From NCBI GenBank assembly GCA_964577175.1, contig CAZNYC010000078.1:1-19027 (forward strand): DNA of 19,027 bases, in the 5' to 3' direction. How positions within the stretch are numbered: the first letter of the stretch is position 1; each line of letters starts with the position of its first letter. Shown here piece by piece: positions 1-7,404 of the stretch. The translations under genes and the position numbers were made by a program. The DNA comes from BS750m-G62 sp964577175. Its GTDB lineage: Bacteria; Planctomycetota; Phycisphaerae; FEN-1346. The notes below the pieces were generated by a model. That model was given only the letters and a program-made list of their open reading frames with translations. It did no database searches and had not been told where the DNA came from.

Positions 1-182
1 ACGGCAACGCGGCGGCAGGCCGCCGCACTCCATAAACAGCGGCGCGGCCCGCAAGCGGGCCGGCGAACACAGACGTCCCTGCCGGTCGAGGCGCCGCCCG
101 AACCTTCGGGGCCCCAATCCGAAATTTTACCCGCCGTAGCCCGAAGTGCGAAGGCGGGCCGCATTCCGAAATCCGAAATCAC
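1..182. repeat. Repeat-derived intergenic segment downstream of argB
   Basis: No gene is seen here. Positions 11-36 match one arm and tail of the GGAGTGCGGC-bounded element that is doubled at 5521-5818 (GCCGCACTCCATAAAC). Positions 130-157 hold a short inverted repeat with arms CCCGCC/GGCGGG around TAGCCCGAAG, a sequence also found inside the asparagine-synthetase-like gene at 3679-3705. Short AATCCGAAAT-type repeats flank it at about 115-125 and 162-180. This is repeat debris between convergent or unrelated units. Confidence 0.6.
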
Positions 183-1052
183 TCAAGGCACGATCTCGGT
201 GCCCACGCCGCGGTCGGTGTAGATCTCCAGGAGCAGCGAATGGGGCACGTGGCCGGAGACGACGTGGCACTTGTGCACGCCGCCCTTCAGGGCCGCCAGC
301 ATCGTCCGGACCTTGGGCATCATGCCGCCCGTGATGATGCCGTCGGCCATGAGGCGCTCGGCGTCGGCCTCGGAGAGGTGGGAGAGGAGGCCGGCCTCGT
401 CGTCGCCGGCCCGCTCGCGGATACCGTGCGTGTCGGAGACGTTGACGAGTTTCTCGGCCGCCAGTTCCCGCGCCACGGCCGAGGCCGCCTCGTCGGCGTT
501 GCAGTTGAGTTTCTGCTCGTCCGGCCCCAGGGCGAGCGGGGCCACCACCGGCACGGTGCCGAGGTCGCACAGGCCGCGCAGCAGCAGACCGTCCACGCGC
601 ACCACGCGGCCGACGAGGCCCAGGTCGCCGCCGCCGGGGCTCCTCGTCGGCTCGGCCCGCAGGGGGCACCGGCCCTTGGAGGTCAGGCCCTCGGCCTTGG
701 CGCCCGCCTGCCGCAGGTGATGCACGATGCGGCGGTTGACGTCGGTGGCCAGCACGTCCTCGACGATCCGGAGTTCCTCGGGCCCCGTGTAGCGGAGACC
801 TTCCACCCAGCGGGGCGCGAGGCCGGCCTCCTCCATGGCCCGGCTGATGGCCTTCCCCCCGCCGTGCACGACGACCGGATGGATGCCGACGGCCCGCATG
901 AACGCCAGGTCGGCGCAGACGGCCTCCAGGTCCTCGGGCACGTCCATGAACGAGCCGCCCAGTTTCACGACGACCAGGGTGCCGCGGAAGCGGCGGATGT
1001 AGGGCAGGGCCTCGATGAGGACGCGGGCCTTGGCGGTGGCGTCGTCGAGCAT
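183..1052 (-). CDS. argB: Acetylglutamate kinase
   Basis: ArgB phosphorylates N-acetyl-L-glutamate with ATP, the second step of arginine synthesis, in the cytoplasm. The 289-residue protein has the amino-acid-kinase fold motifs: K30-L-G-G near the N-terminus, VVHGGGK at about 61-67, a NVSDTHGIRE segment, and the C-terminal IITGGMMPKV and TDRGVGTEIV blocks. The N-terminal helix before the first strand (about residues 1-25, with EALPYIRRFRG) is the type found in hexameric, arginine-inhibited enzymes, so feedback inhibition by arginine is inferred. I chose the start at 1052 because GGGAGGA lies 7 nt upstream (1060-1066 on the plus strand). The frame stays open to 1157, but that extension is only a translated intergenic palindrome. 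No other arg gene is in view. Confidence 0.96.
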   Translation of the reverse strand: MLDDATAKARVLIEALPYIRRFRGTLVVVKLGGSFMDVPEDLEAVCADLAFMRAVGIHPVVVHGGGKAISRAMEEAGLAPRWVEGLRYTGPEELRIVEDVLATDVNRRIVHHLRQAGAKAEGLTSKGRCPLRAEPTRSPGGGDLGLVGRVVRVDGLLLRGLCDLGTVPVVAPLALGPDEQKLNCNADEAASAVARELAAEKLVNVSDTHGIRERAGDDEAGLLSHLSEADAERLMADGIITGGMMPKVRTMLAALKGGVHKCHVVSGHVPHSLLLEIYTDRGVGTEIVP

Positions 1053-1363
1053 GGCAGGGTCCTCCCGCAGAAACGGAAACGCCAGCCCGATGGCCGGGTG
1101 CCACGGTTTGCTTGTCAAACCGTGTTCCCCACCCATCAGGCACCGATTGACAAGCAATCGGTGGCACCGAGCGTTCGGGGCTCATGCTTCCGCAAAGGCG
1201 CGAGAGCATGCCACGGGCGCGCTCATCGTACCGGCCGGGGCGGGCGCGTGCAAGGTACGGTCCACGCGCGCAAAGTGGAACGAAAAACCGGCCGGGGCGC
1301 GCCGCAGCGTGCACCGGCCGGGATGATCCATCGTCGCCGCCGCAGAGGGCGGCCCGCACCGCC
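1053..1363. other. Intergenic region upstream of argB, downstream of lipoprotein operon
   Basis: Apart from the argB ribosome binding site, the recognisable content is the composite palindrome at 1096-1168. The rest is GC-rich and shows no convincing gene, promoter or T-tract terminator. Confidence 0.5.
1096..1168. repeat. GGTGCCAC composite inverted repeat, copy 1
   Basis: Two short hairpins face each other. The left one (1096-1124) has stem arms CACGGTTTG/CAAACCGTG. The right one (1139-1168) has arms CACCGATTG/CAATCGGTG. The whole 73-bp unit is bounded by GGTGCCAC and GTGGCACC. The same architecture recurs at 7581-7653, 8873-8942, 9371-9466 and 10804-10876. Confidence 0.85.
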
Positions 1364-1819
1364 CTACAATCGCCGCTCCTTCGTCGCCTCCTCGAACCGT
1401 TTCAGCGGGCCGCCGGGGTAGGTGCGCGGTTGCTCGCCGGGCACGAGTTGGACGGGCGGCACCTCGCCCTTGACCTCCTCGGCCCGTTTGGCCAGTTCGG
1501 GCTTCGTCTCGTAGAACTTCTGGATCACCACGTCGCGGGCGTCCAGCACTACCCGGAACCGCACCGGGTCGACCGGGTCGTCGTACAGGTAGAACATTTC
1601 GTTGACCAACTGCTCGCTCTGCGGGTCGTCCGGGTCGGCGAGGATCGTATCGCCGAGGATGTGGGTAGGCTGCCCCAGTTGGTCGACGACCTCGTCGCGC
1701 GTCATGCCCACCTCCAGGAGGGAGAACTGTTCCTCCAGGTCCGGGCGCTGGTACCAGCAGCCGGCGACCGCCAAGCCGCCGAGGGCCACCATCAGCACAG
1801 CCAAGCCGTATCGACGCAT
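1364..1819 (-). CDS. BamE/SmpA-like lipoprotein
   Basis: A predicted envelope lipoprotein of 151 residues. The signal peptide begins MRRYGLAVLMVALGG and ends in the lipobox LAVAGC, with the lipidated Cys at about residue 20. The following segment, FSLLEVGMTRDEVVDQLGQP, is the typical start of the SmpA/OmlA (BamE-like) fold: a helix followed by a G-x-P turn. The C-terminal third is charged and low in motif content. AAGGAGAGG lies just upstream of the start at 1819 and argues against longer in-frame starts. It is the last of three co-oriented lipoprotein genes, 41 nt after the second. By family, a role in outer-membrane protein assembly or envelope maintenance is possible but not shown here. 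Confidence 0.8.
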   Translation of the reverse strand: MRRYGLAVLMVALGGLAVAGCWYQRPDLEEQFSLLEVGMTRDEVVDQLGQPTHILGDTILADPDDPQSEQLVNEMFYLYDDPVDPVRFRVVLDARDVVIQKFYETKPELAKRAEEVKGEVPPVQLVPGEQPRTYPGGPLKRFEEATKERRL

Positions 1820-1860
1820 GTGCCTCTCCTTCATCGCCATCGCGGCGGAGGCGGGCCGGC

Positions 1861-2163
1861 TCACGGGCCGGGCACCTGCCCCTCGTGATGGTTCTCCCAC
1901 GGTTTCTCGGGGTTCTGCCAGGCTTTGCCGACCACGCGTCCCTCGTCGTCGAAATAGAACTCGACCTTCGTCAGGTCGCGCGGATCGTCGCGGGTATAGA
2001 CCCACCGATCCTCGAAGCGGTACCGCGGCTCGCCGAGCAGCCCCTTGACCTGTTCGGCGTCCTGACCCAGGCCCACCGCCTCGTAGTTGGTGCGTGTGAG
2101 TTCGCAGCCGGCGGCCAGGAGGGCCGCGGCCGCCAGCACGATACCGATCGTCCGCAGACGCAT
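1861..2163 (-). CDS. Small BamE/SmpA-like lipoprotein
   Basis: A 100-residue predicted lipoprotein. The signal peptide MRLRTIGIVLAAAALLAAGC has its lipobox Cys at residue 20. The mature part contains NYEAVGLGQDAEQVKGLLGE, which resembles the first helix and turn of the SmpA/OmlA fold, followed by YRFEDRWVYT and a strand-rich segment (KVEFYFDDEGRVVGKAW). It sits between two other lipoprotein genes, with 28 nt upstream and 41 nt downstream, so co-transcription is likely. The start at 2163 is set by the signal peptide; the ribosome binding site is weak (GAGG). It shares its fold with the gene downstream, which suggests an old tandem duplication, though overall identity looks low. Confidence 0.75.
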   Translation of the reverse strand: MRLRTIGIVLAAAALLAAGCELTRTNYEAVGLGQDAEQVKGLLGEPRYRFEDRWVYTRDDPRDLTKVEFYFDDEGRVVGKAWQNPEKPWENHHEGQVPGP

Positions 2164-2191
2164 GGGTGCCTCGTCGTCGGTTCGTCGTCGG

Positions 2192-3004
2192 TTACTCGGT
2201 CGGCGGCGGCGCGTCCGACTCCGTGGCGGCTGCGGCCGAGGCGTCGGCCGGTTCCGATCCGCCCCCGCCGCCGGAGGCCGCACCGCCCGCCCTGCCGATC
2301 TGGATCAGCCGCTGGGCGAACAGTTTCTCCGTGAACCCGCCCGGCGGATAATACGTGGCCTGGACGATCACGGCCGTCCCGGCCGCGATCTCGTGATCCC
2401 ACAGCAGCGGGAACACGTACGAGCGGTCCACGGGGTCATAGTATCGGCGATTGGCCTTGGCGTCCAGCACGGAAACGAACCAATGGCCCAGCCGACTGCC
2501 GCGAGGCTCCCCCGTATGGATCCGCTGCTCGAACACCTCGATCCGGTACGACCCCACCGCCTTGGTCGGGTCGCCGAACTGGTCGAGCGGCTGGAGGCGG
2601 ACCTCCAGGCCGTCCGGCCCCGGCACGTCGTCGAAGTCCTTGCTCTGCGTGAAGAACCCGATCACGAGGCTCCGGGGGGCGAACATCGTCGCCCACGCCG
2701 GCACGGGCATCTTGCCGCCCGGCGGTTCCGGCAGGTCGGGTTCGCTCTCGGGGACGGCCCGGCCTTTCAGGACCGAGTCCGGGGACACCAGGTCCCGCAA
2801 CTGGATGAGGCCCGTCACGAGCCGTTCGCGACGGACGGGGTCCTCCACCGCCAGGGCCTGCTCGCGGAGGGCGTCGGCGAGTTCGGCCACCAGGCGGACG
2901 CGCTCCGGCGACCGTTCCCGGCCGCGCGAACACCCGGCCAGGAGGCCGCCCACCAGCACCGCCACGGCGACGGTCCGCCACGCCATCGCGCTCGGGTTGC
3001 CCAT
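2192..3004 (-). CDS. Predicted lipoprotein of unknown function
   Basis: A predicted lipoprotein of about 270 residues, first gene of the three-lipoprotein operon. The N-terminus has a hydrophobic segment ending in the lipobox LLAGC, then a charged helical stretch (about 30-75) rich in Arg, Glu and Leu. A central domain of mostly strands follows, with the segments LVIGFFTQSKDFDD, VGSYRIEVFEQR, GHWFVSVLDA and TAVIVQATYYPPGG. A Gly/Ala/Ser-rich low-complexity tail ends in PPPTE. I do not recognise the central domain. ATG codons at 3046, 3004 and 2986 are all possible starts. I prefer 3004 because AGGGA precedes it, but 2986 would give an equally good signal peptide. An envelope role is inferred only from the lipobox and the neighbours. 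Confidence 0.7.
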   Translation of the reverse strand: MGNPSAMAWRTVAVAVLVGGLLAGCSRGRERSPERVRLVAELADALREQALAVEDPVRRERLVTGLIQLRDLVSPDSVLKGRAVPESEPDLPEPPGGKMPVPAWATMFAPRSLVIGFFTQSKDFDDVPGPDGLEVRLQPLDQFGDPTKAVGSYRIEVFEQRIHTGEPRGSRLGHWFVSVLDAKANRRYYDPVDRSYVFPLLWDHEIAAGTAVIVQATYYPPGGFTEKLFAQRLIQIGRAGGAASGGGGGSEPADASAAAATESDAPPPTE

Positions 3005-3119
3005 GGGCGCCGGTCCCTGCGACTTGCCTGCTCCGCCCCATCTCATGTAGGAAGGGCGGATTATAGGTCCCCCGCCGCCGGGGTGTCAACCAGAATAGGC
3101 CGCCGCTTCCCCGCACGCA

Positions 3120-3147
3120 GGTGCCACGGATTGCTTGCCAATCCGTG
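3120..3147 (+). repeat. Half unit of the GGTGCCAC repeat
   Basis: This is a single hairpin with arms CACGGATTG/CAATCCGTG preceded by GGTGC. The usual inverted partner, about 14 nt further on, is missing. The MITE-like element begins 8 nt after the hairpin. Confidence 0.75.
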
Positions 3148-3155
3148 TTCTGCGG

Positions 3156-3287
3156 GTAACACTACAACGCTAAGTCGGCCAGTTGCGCGGTGGCCCTCCG
3201 CACCCACCGCGCTCGAAACGGCCTTGTCCGGGCTGCGCGGCGGGTACTCCAGACCCGCCGCCCACATGTTAGCGTTGTCGTGCTAAC
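3156..3287 (-). repeat. MITE-like element, copy A
   Basis: About 132 bp. In its reverse orientation it reads from GTTAGCACGACAACGCTA to TAGCGTTGTAGTGTTAC, which are imperfect terminal inverted repeats (15 of 18 matching). Inside are two GC-rich hairpins, one with arms GGCGGGT/ACCCGCC and one with GCGGTGG/CCACCGC, joined by a segment containing CCGTTTCGAGCG. It aligns along its whole length with copies at 17964-18094 and 18809-18935. The tetranucleotide GCGG occurs on both flanks (3152-3155 and 3288-3291) and could be a target duplication, but is weak evidence in such GC-rich DNA. Confidence 0.8.
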
Positions 3288-3402
3288 GCGGCGGGCGTAC
3301 CGCGGCGCGGCCGTCTTGCCCACCGCGCCGCATTTGTCCCCGTGCACCGCGCGCGGCGCGGCGCGTCCTTGCTCCCGTCGCGGCCGACGTTTAGACTGCG
3401 CC

Positions 3403-3477
3403 GGGTGCCACGGGCGGCTTGTCCGTTCGGGTTCTATGATTTGCGGCGTACTGGCTGGCAAGCCGCCGGTGGCACCC
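3403..3477. repeat. Long GGTGCCAC inverted repeat upstream of the AsnB-like gene
   Basis: The left arm GGGTGCCACGGGCGGCTTG (3403-3421) pairs with the right arm at 3459-3477 with one mismatch over 19 bp, across a 37-nt centre. The boundaries and the 75-bp length match the composite GGTGCCAC units elsewhere, although the inner hairpins are absent. A degraded relative lies at 18941-18998. Confidence 0.8.
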
Positions 3478-3496
3478 CGCGCACGAAGGAGCCGCC

Positions 3497-5446
3497 ATGG
3501 CCGGCATCGCGGGATACATTCGCACCGACGGGCGGCCCGCGGACCCCGCCGTCCTCCGCGCCATGGCCGACCGCCTCACCCATCGCGGCGTGCCGGCGGG
3601 CGTCCTCGACGGCGCCGCCGGCGACGTCCGCATCGTCTGCGAAGGACCGGACGCCGTTCGAGCCCGCCGCGGACCTGTCCGGCGTAGCCCGAAGGGCGAA
3701 GACGGAAGCGGCGGGACATCCCCCTCCGCCCTGGCCGCCCAACTCGCCGAAACGGCAGACGCCCCCGCCGCCCTCGCCCGCCTCCCGGACCCGTTCGCCC
3801 TGGCCGTCTGGGACGGGGCCCGCCGGCGGCTGCTGCTGGCCCGCGACCGTCTGGGCACGCGCCCGCTCTATTGGTGGCGGGGCGAGGCGGGCCTGGTCTT
3901 CGCGAGCGAGCCGGCGGCCCTGCTGGCCTGCCCCGACGTGCCGCGACGGCTGGACACGGCCGCCCTCGGCGACTTCCTCCGTTTCGGCTACGTCCCCGCC
4001 CCGGCCACGGGCCTGGCCGAGGTGCACCATCTGTCGCCCGCCCACTATCTCGTGTTCGACGCGGCGGCCGGGTGCCTGGACGGGCCCCGCCGCTGGTGGG
4101 ACATCCCGCGCGGCCCGGCCGAGACGGACGTGCCCTTCGAGGAATGGATCGCGCGGACCCGCGACGCCCTCGCCGAGGCCGTCCGAACGGCCGTCGCCGG
4201 CACGGACGGACGCGTCGGCGTGCTCCTCTCGGGAGGACTCGATTCCTCGATCATCGCGGCCCTCGCGGCGGAAACGGCGGACGGACCCCTCCGCACCGTC
4301 ACGGCCGCGTTCGACGAGCCCGGCTGGGACGAGTCCGCCCATGCCCGCACCGTGGCCGACCGGCTCGCCGCAGAGCACACGGAGGTCCGCGTCCGGCCGG
4401 ACGCCGTCGAGGCGGCGCCGGACCTCGCGGCGACGGGCGTTCTGCTGGCCGACTCGTCCGCCCTGGCGCTGGCGACCGTGGCGCGCGAGGTCCGGGGGAC
4501 GGTCCCGGCCGCCCTGTCCGGCGACGGCGGCGACGAATCGTTCGGCGGGTACCCGCGGCACGGGGCGCTGTGGCGGAGCGAACGGCTGCCGGCGTCGCTT
4601 CGCCGCCTGCTCGCCCCCCTCGGCCGGTGGATGCCGCCGCGACCGGGCCGCAAGAGCGCCTGGAACGCCGTCCGGCGGTTCGCCTCGGCCCTCGACCTGC
4701 CGCCGCTCGAGCGGTACCTGGCGTGGCGGTCGCTGTTCGGCGAACCTTCGCGAAGCGCAAAGCGCGGCGGGTCTCCGTACCCGCCGCGCGCATTGACGGG
4801 TGCGAGAGGTGGCGCGGTGGGTGCGGCGACCCACCGCGCTCGCTCGTGGGGGCCCGAAGGGCCAACCTCGCTCGACGACATCCTCGCGCCGGACGCGGCC
4901 GTCGAGGCCCTGGCGTCCGACCCGCTCGTCCGGTGGCGGGCCCTCGTGGCGGACCTGGAGGACCGGCCGTGGATCGACCGGGCGATGGCCATCGACCTCC
5001 TGGACTACCTGCCGAACGACGGCTTGGCGAAGGTGGATACGGCCGCGACAACCCGGGGCTTGGCCGTCACGTCCCCGATGCTCGACCCGCAGGTGGTGGC
5101 CCTGGCGCGCCGGATGCCGTGGGACGTGAAGTGGCGCCGGCGCCTCGGCCGCCTGCCTCAGGGCAAACGGGTGCTGCGCGCCGCGTTCGCCAACGGCCTG
5201 CCGCCGGCCGTGGCGCGGCGGGGCAAGGCGGGCTTCGGCGTCCCCGTAAGTCGTTGGCTGGCAGGGCCCTACGCCGGCTGGGCCCGCGACCGCCTGCTCG
5301 ATTCCGGTGCCCGCACCGCCGACCTGCTCCGCCGCGAGGCCGTCGAGGCGCTCCTGTCGGCCCACGCCGCCCGCCGCGCCGATCATGGCGAACGGTTGTG
5401 GGCGCTTCTATGCCTGGAACTGTGGATGCGTGCGTTCGGCCTGTAG
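3497..5446 (+). CDS. asnB: Asparagine synthetase B family protein, glutaminase-defective
   Basis: The 649-residue protein has the two-domain layout of AsnB. The C-terminal synthetase domain looks intact: SGGLDSS pyrophosphatase loop (245-251), SGDGGDESFGGYPRH (from 341), and the late KRVLRAAFANGLPP and RRGKAGFGVPVSRWL blocks. The N-terminal domain is degenerate. It begins MAGIAG, so the catalytic Cys2 is Ala, HRGPD has become HRGVP, and the block carrying the NGEIYN glutamine pocket is missing. AAGGAG at 3486-3491, 5 nt from the ATG, fixes this start, so no Cys-bearing start is hidden. Glutamine cannot be the nitrogen donor by the usual route. The protein may use ammonia or make another amide, as lactam synthetases of this family do. 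Residues about 62-70 and 416-458 are encoded by repeat-like DNA. Confidence 0.88.
   Translation: MAGIAGYIRTDGRPADPAVLRAMADRLTHRGVPAGVLDGAAGDVRIVCEGPDAVRARRGPVRRSPKGEDGSGGTSPSALAAQLAETADAPAALARLPDPFALAVWDGARRRLLLARDRLGTRPLYWWRGEAGLVFASEPAALLACPDVPRRLDTAALGDFLRFGYVPAPATGLAEVHHLSPAHYLVFDAAAGCLDGPRRWWDIPRGPAETDVPFEEWIARTRDALAEAVRTAVAGTDGRVGVLLSGGLDSSIIAALAAETADGPLRTVTAAFDEPGWDESAHARTVADRLAAEHTEVRVRPDAVEAAPDLAATGVLLADSSALALATVAREVRGTVPAALSGDGGDESFGGYPRHGALWRSERLPASLRRLLAPLGRWMPPRPGRKSAWNAVRRFASALDLPPLERYLAWRSLFGEPSRSAKRGGSPYPPRALTGARGGAVGAATHRARSWGPEGPTSLDDILAPDAAVEALASDPLVRWRALVADLEDRPWIDRAMAIDLLDYLPNDGLAKVDTAATTRGLAVTSPMLDPQVVALARRMPWDVKWRRRLGRLPQGKRVLRAAFANGLPPAVARRGKAGFGVPVSRWLAGPYAGWARDRLLDSGARTADLLRREAVEALLSAHAARRADHGERLWALLCLELWMRAFGL
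3679..3705. repeat. TAGCCCGAAG repeat inside the AsnB-like coding region
   Basis: This 27-bp stretch contains GGCGTAGCCCGAAGGGCGAA and closely matches the intergenic repeat at 130-157. Here it is translated in frame as part of the degenerate glutaminase domain (GVRRSPKGEDG region). Confidence 0.6.
4744..4870. repeat. Palindromic repeat inserted in frame in the AsnB-like gene
   Basis: Two hairpins lie in the same order as in the MITE-like element: CGGCGGGT/ACCCGCCG at about 4767-4789 and GCGGTGGGT/ACCCACCGC at about 4813-4839. The terminal inverted repeats are absent. The stretch is translated as a Gly/Arg/Ala/Pro-rich segment (about residues 416-458) between LAWRSLFGE and SLDDILAPDA, both of which look like normal family sequence. 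Confidence 0.65.
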
Positions 5447-5468
5447 ACCGCGGCGCGGCCGGCGCGTG

Positions 5469-5941
5469 CGCGGTGGTTACGGAGTCGTAGGCCGCGGCGC
5501 GCCGCGGCCGAAGGCCGCTTTGGAGTGCGGCCCCCCGGGGCCGCTGTCATTGCCGCGCCGTACGCGGCAAACGGCAAAGCGGCGGCAGGCCGCCGCACTC
5601 CATAAACGGCGGGTGCCATGCTTTCGCGCCGTCCCGAAAGTCCACCCGCCGGAGGCGGGCATGCGTCCCCGGCGCCGCGTAAAGCGCGGTGGTTACGGAG
5701 TCGTAGGCCGCGGCGCGCCGCGGCCGAAGGCCGCTTTGGAGTGCGGCCCCCCGGGGCCGCTGTCATTGCCGCGCCGTACGCGGCAAACGGCAAAGCGGCG
5801 GCAGGCCGCCGCACTCCATAAACGGCGGGTGCCATGCTTTCGCGCCGTCCCGAAAGTCCACCCGCCGGAGGCGGGCATGCGTCCCCGGCGCCGCGTAAAG
5901 CGCGGTGGTTACGGAGTCGTAGGCCGCGGCGCGCCGCGGCC
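5469..5941. repeat. 216-bp tandem direct repeat, about 2.2 copies
   Basis: The unit runs 5469-5684, repeats with no difference I can see at 5685-5900, and starts a third time at 5901-5941 before diverging. Each full unit contains an inverted element with arms TGGAGTGCGGC/GCCGCACTCCA (5521-5602 and 5737-5818) and a GGTGCCATGC stretch. The unit length is a multiple of three, but no gene is apparent. The region 5447-5961 between the AsnB-like gene and purB holds nothing else recognisable. Confidence 0.93.
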
Positions 5942-5961
5942 TACATGCTCGTGGCTCGCGG

Positions 5962-7404
5962 CTACACGTTAATGTCCGCCTCGAGGCCCTCGTCGGCCGG
6001 ATGGGCCGCCAGGATCGGTTCCACGTGCTCGGCGAGCAGCGCGTCGACCTGCTCCGGCGCCCGGCCGATGAAGCGGGACGGCTGGAGTTCCGCGTCGATA
6101 TCGACATCCTCGAAAAGGGGGTCGGCCTCGAGGCGGGCCAGGAGATCGTTCTCGCGCCCTTCGACCTTGACCTCGCGGGCGGCGGCCTGGCTGTGCGTCC
6201 GGATCGCCTCGTGCAGGGTCTGCCGGTCGCCGCCGGCCCGGACCGCCGCCATCAGGATGTTCTCGGTGGCCATGAACGGCAGTTCGGCCTCGATGTGGCG
6301 TGCCATCATCTTCGGATAGACGACGATCCCTTCGGCGATATTTTGATACAAGCGAAGGATCGCATCGGCGAGCAGGAACCCTTCGCCCAGCACGAGCCGC
6401 CGGGCCGCCGAGTCGTCCAGCGTCCGCTCGAGCCACTGTTCGGCCGCCGTCGCGTCGGCCGCCGGCGCCAGGTGCAGCAGCACGCGCGCCAGGCCCGTCA
6501 TCCGCTCGCTGCGCATCGGGTTCCGCTTGTACGCCATCGCCGAGGAACCCACCTGCGTCGCCTCGAACGGTTCCTCCAGTTCTTTCCGGTTCGCCAGCAG
6601 CCGCAGGTCGTTGGCGAACTTGTGGGCCGATTGGGCGATGCCCGCCAGGGTGGACGTGATGTGCGCGTCGACCTTCCGCGTGTACGTCTGGCCGGTCACG
6701 GGCTGGACCTCGGCGAAGCCGAGGGCCTCGGCCACCATCCGCTCCAGCCGCTGGACCTTCGCGTGGTCGCCGTCGAAGAGCCGCAGGAACGAGGCTTGGG
6801 TGCCCGTCGTGCCCTTGATGCCGCGGAAGCGCAGGCCGTCGCGGGCCGCGGTGACCGCCCGCCAGTCGAGGACGAGGTCCCACAGCCACAGGCTCGCGCG
6901 TTTGCCGAGCGTCGTCAGTTGGGCCGGCTGGTAATGGGTGAAGCCGAGGACGGGCAGGTCGCGGTGGGCGCGGGCGAAGTCCGCCAGGGGCCGGATGGTG
7001 GCGGCCAGTCGGCGGGCGAGGACGTCCAGGCCTCGCCGCATCGCCACCAGGTCCGCGTTGTCGCCCACGTCGCACGAGGTGGCGCCCAGGTGGATGATGG
7101 GCCGTGCGGCCGGCGCCTGGTCGCCGAAGGCGTGGACGTGGGCCATCACGTCGTGCCGCAACTCCCGCTCCAGTTCGGCGGCCCGCTGGAAATCGACCGT
7201 CTCGGCCGCCGCGCGCATCTGGCGCAGTTGCTCGTCGGTGACGTCGAGGCCGAGCGCCTGCTGGGCCTCGGCCAGGGCGATCCAGATCCGCCGCCACGTC
7301 CGGACGGTCTCGGCCGGGCTGAAGATCCGCAGCATCGCCTCGCCGGCGTAGCGCGAGACGAGCGGCGAGACGAAACGGTCGTGGGGGCCGGGCTTCTCGG
7401 GCAT
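5962..7404 (-). CDS. purB: Adenylosuccinate lyase
   Basis: PurB removes fumarate from SAICAR and from adenylosuccinate in purine synthesis, as a homotetramer in the cytoplasm. The 480-residue protein has the superfamily blocks in order: HLGATSCDVGDNAD (105-118), GFTHYQPAQLTTLGKR (154-169) with the conserved His159, and the mobile-loop signature GSSAMAYKRNPMRSER (286-301). The blocks resemble the eukaryotic-type PurB subgroup rather than the shorter Bacillus type. The usual GSSxMPxKxNP signature has Ala in place of the first Pro. AAGGAG at 7411-7416, 6 nt before the ATG, fixes the start at 7404. The frame remains open further upstream, but only through translated intergenic palindromes. It is apparently transcribed alone. 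Confidence 0.96.
   Translation of the reverse strand: MPEKPGPHDRFVSPLVSRYAGEAMLRIFSPAETVRTWRRIWIALAEAQQALGLDVTDEQLRQMRAAAETVDFQRAAELERELRHDVMAHVHAFGDQAPAARPIIHLGATSCDVGDNADLVAMRRGLDVLARRLAATIRPLADFARAHRDLPVLGFTHYQPAQLTTLGKRASLWLWDLVLDWRAVTAARDGLRFRGIKGTTGTQASFLRLFDGDHAKVQRLERMVAEALGFAEVQPVTGQTYTRKVDAHITSTLAGIAQSAHKFANDLRLLANRKELEEPFEATQVGSSAMAYKRNPMRSERMTGLARVLLHLAPAADATAAEQWLERTLDDSAARRLVLGEGFLLADAILRLYQNIAEGIVVYPKMMARHIEAELPFMATENILMAAVRAGGDRQTLHEAIRTHSQAAAREVKVEGRENDLLARLEADPLFEDVDIDAELQPSRFIGRAPEQVDALLAEHVEPILAAHPADEGLEADINV

Larger units (their letters stand above)
3047..3496. other. Repeat-rich divergent intergenic region
   Basis: The lipoprotein operon leaves to the left and the asparagine-synthetase-like gene to the right. 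Between them lie a half copy of the GGTGCCAC repeat (3120-3147), one complete MITE-like element (3156-3287) and a long inverted repeat (3403-3477). The rest is GC-rich and shows no gene. Promoters for both directions must lie in or between these repeats, but none is clear. Confidence 0.6.

Noticed and set aside
1053..1157. N-terminal extension of ArgB (peptide with HGLTSKPWHP)
   Set aside because: The same peptide appears wherever the GGTGCCAC palindrome is read in this frame, and a strong ribosome binding site supports the start at 1052.
127..1359. A 410-codon minus-strand frame over argB
   Set aside because: It is out of frame with a clearly recognisable argB and is low-complexity Arg/Gly/Pro sequence.
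5477..5878. Repeated 61-codon frames in the 216-bp tandem repeat
   Set aside because: They exist only because the repeat length is a multiple of three. No initiation signal or protein family is visible.
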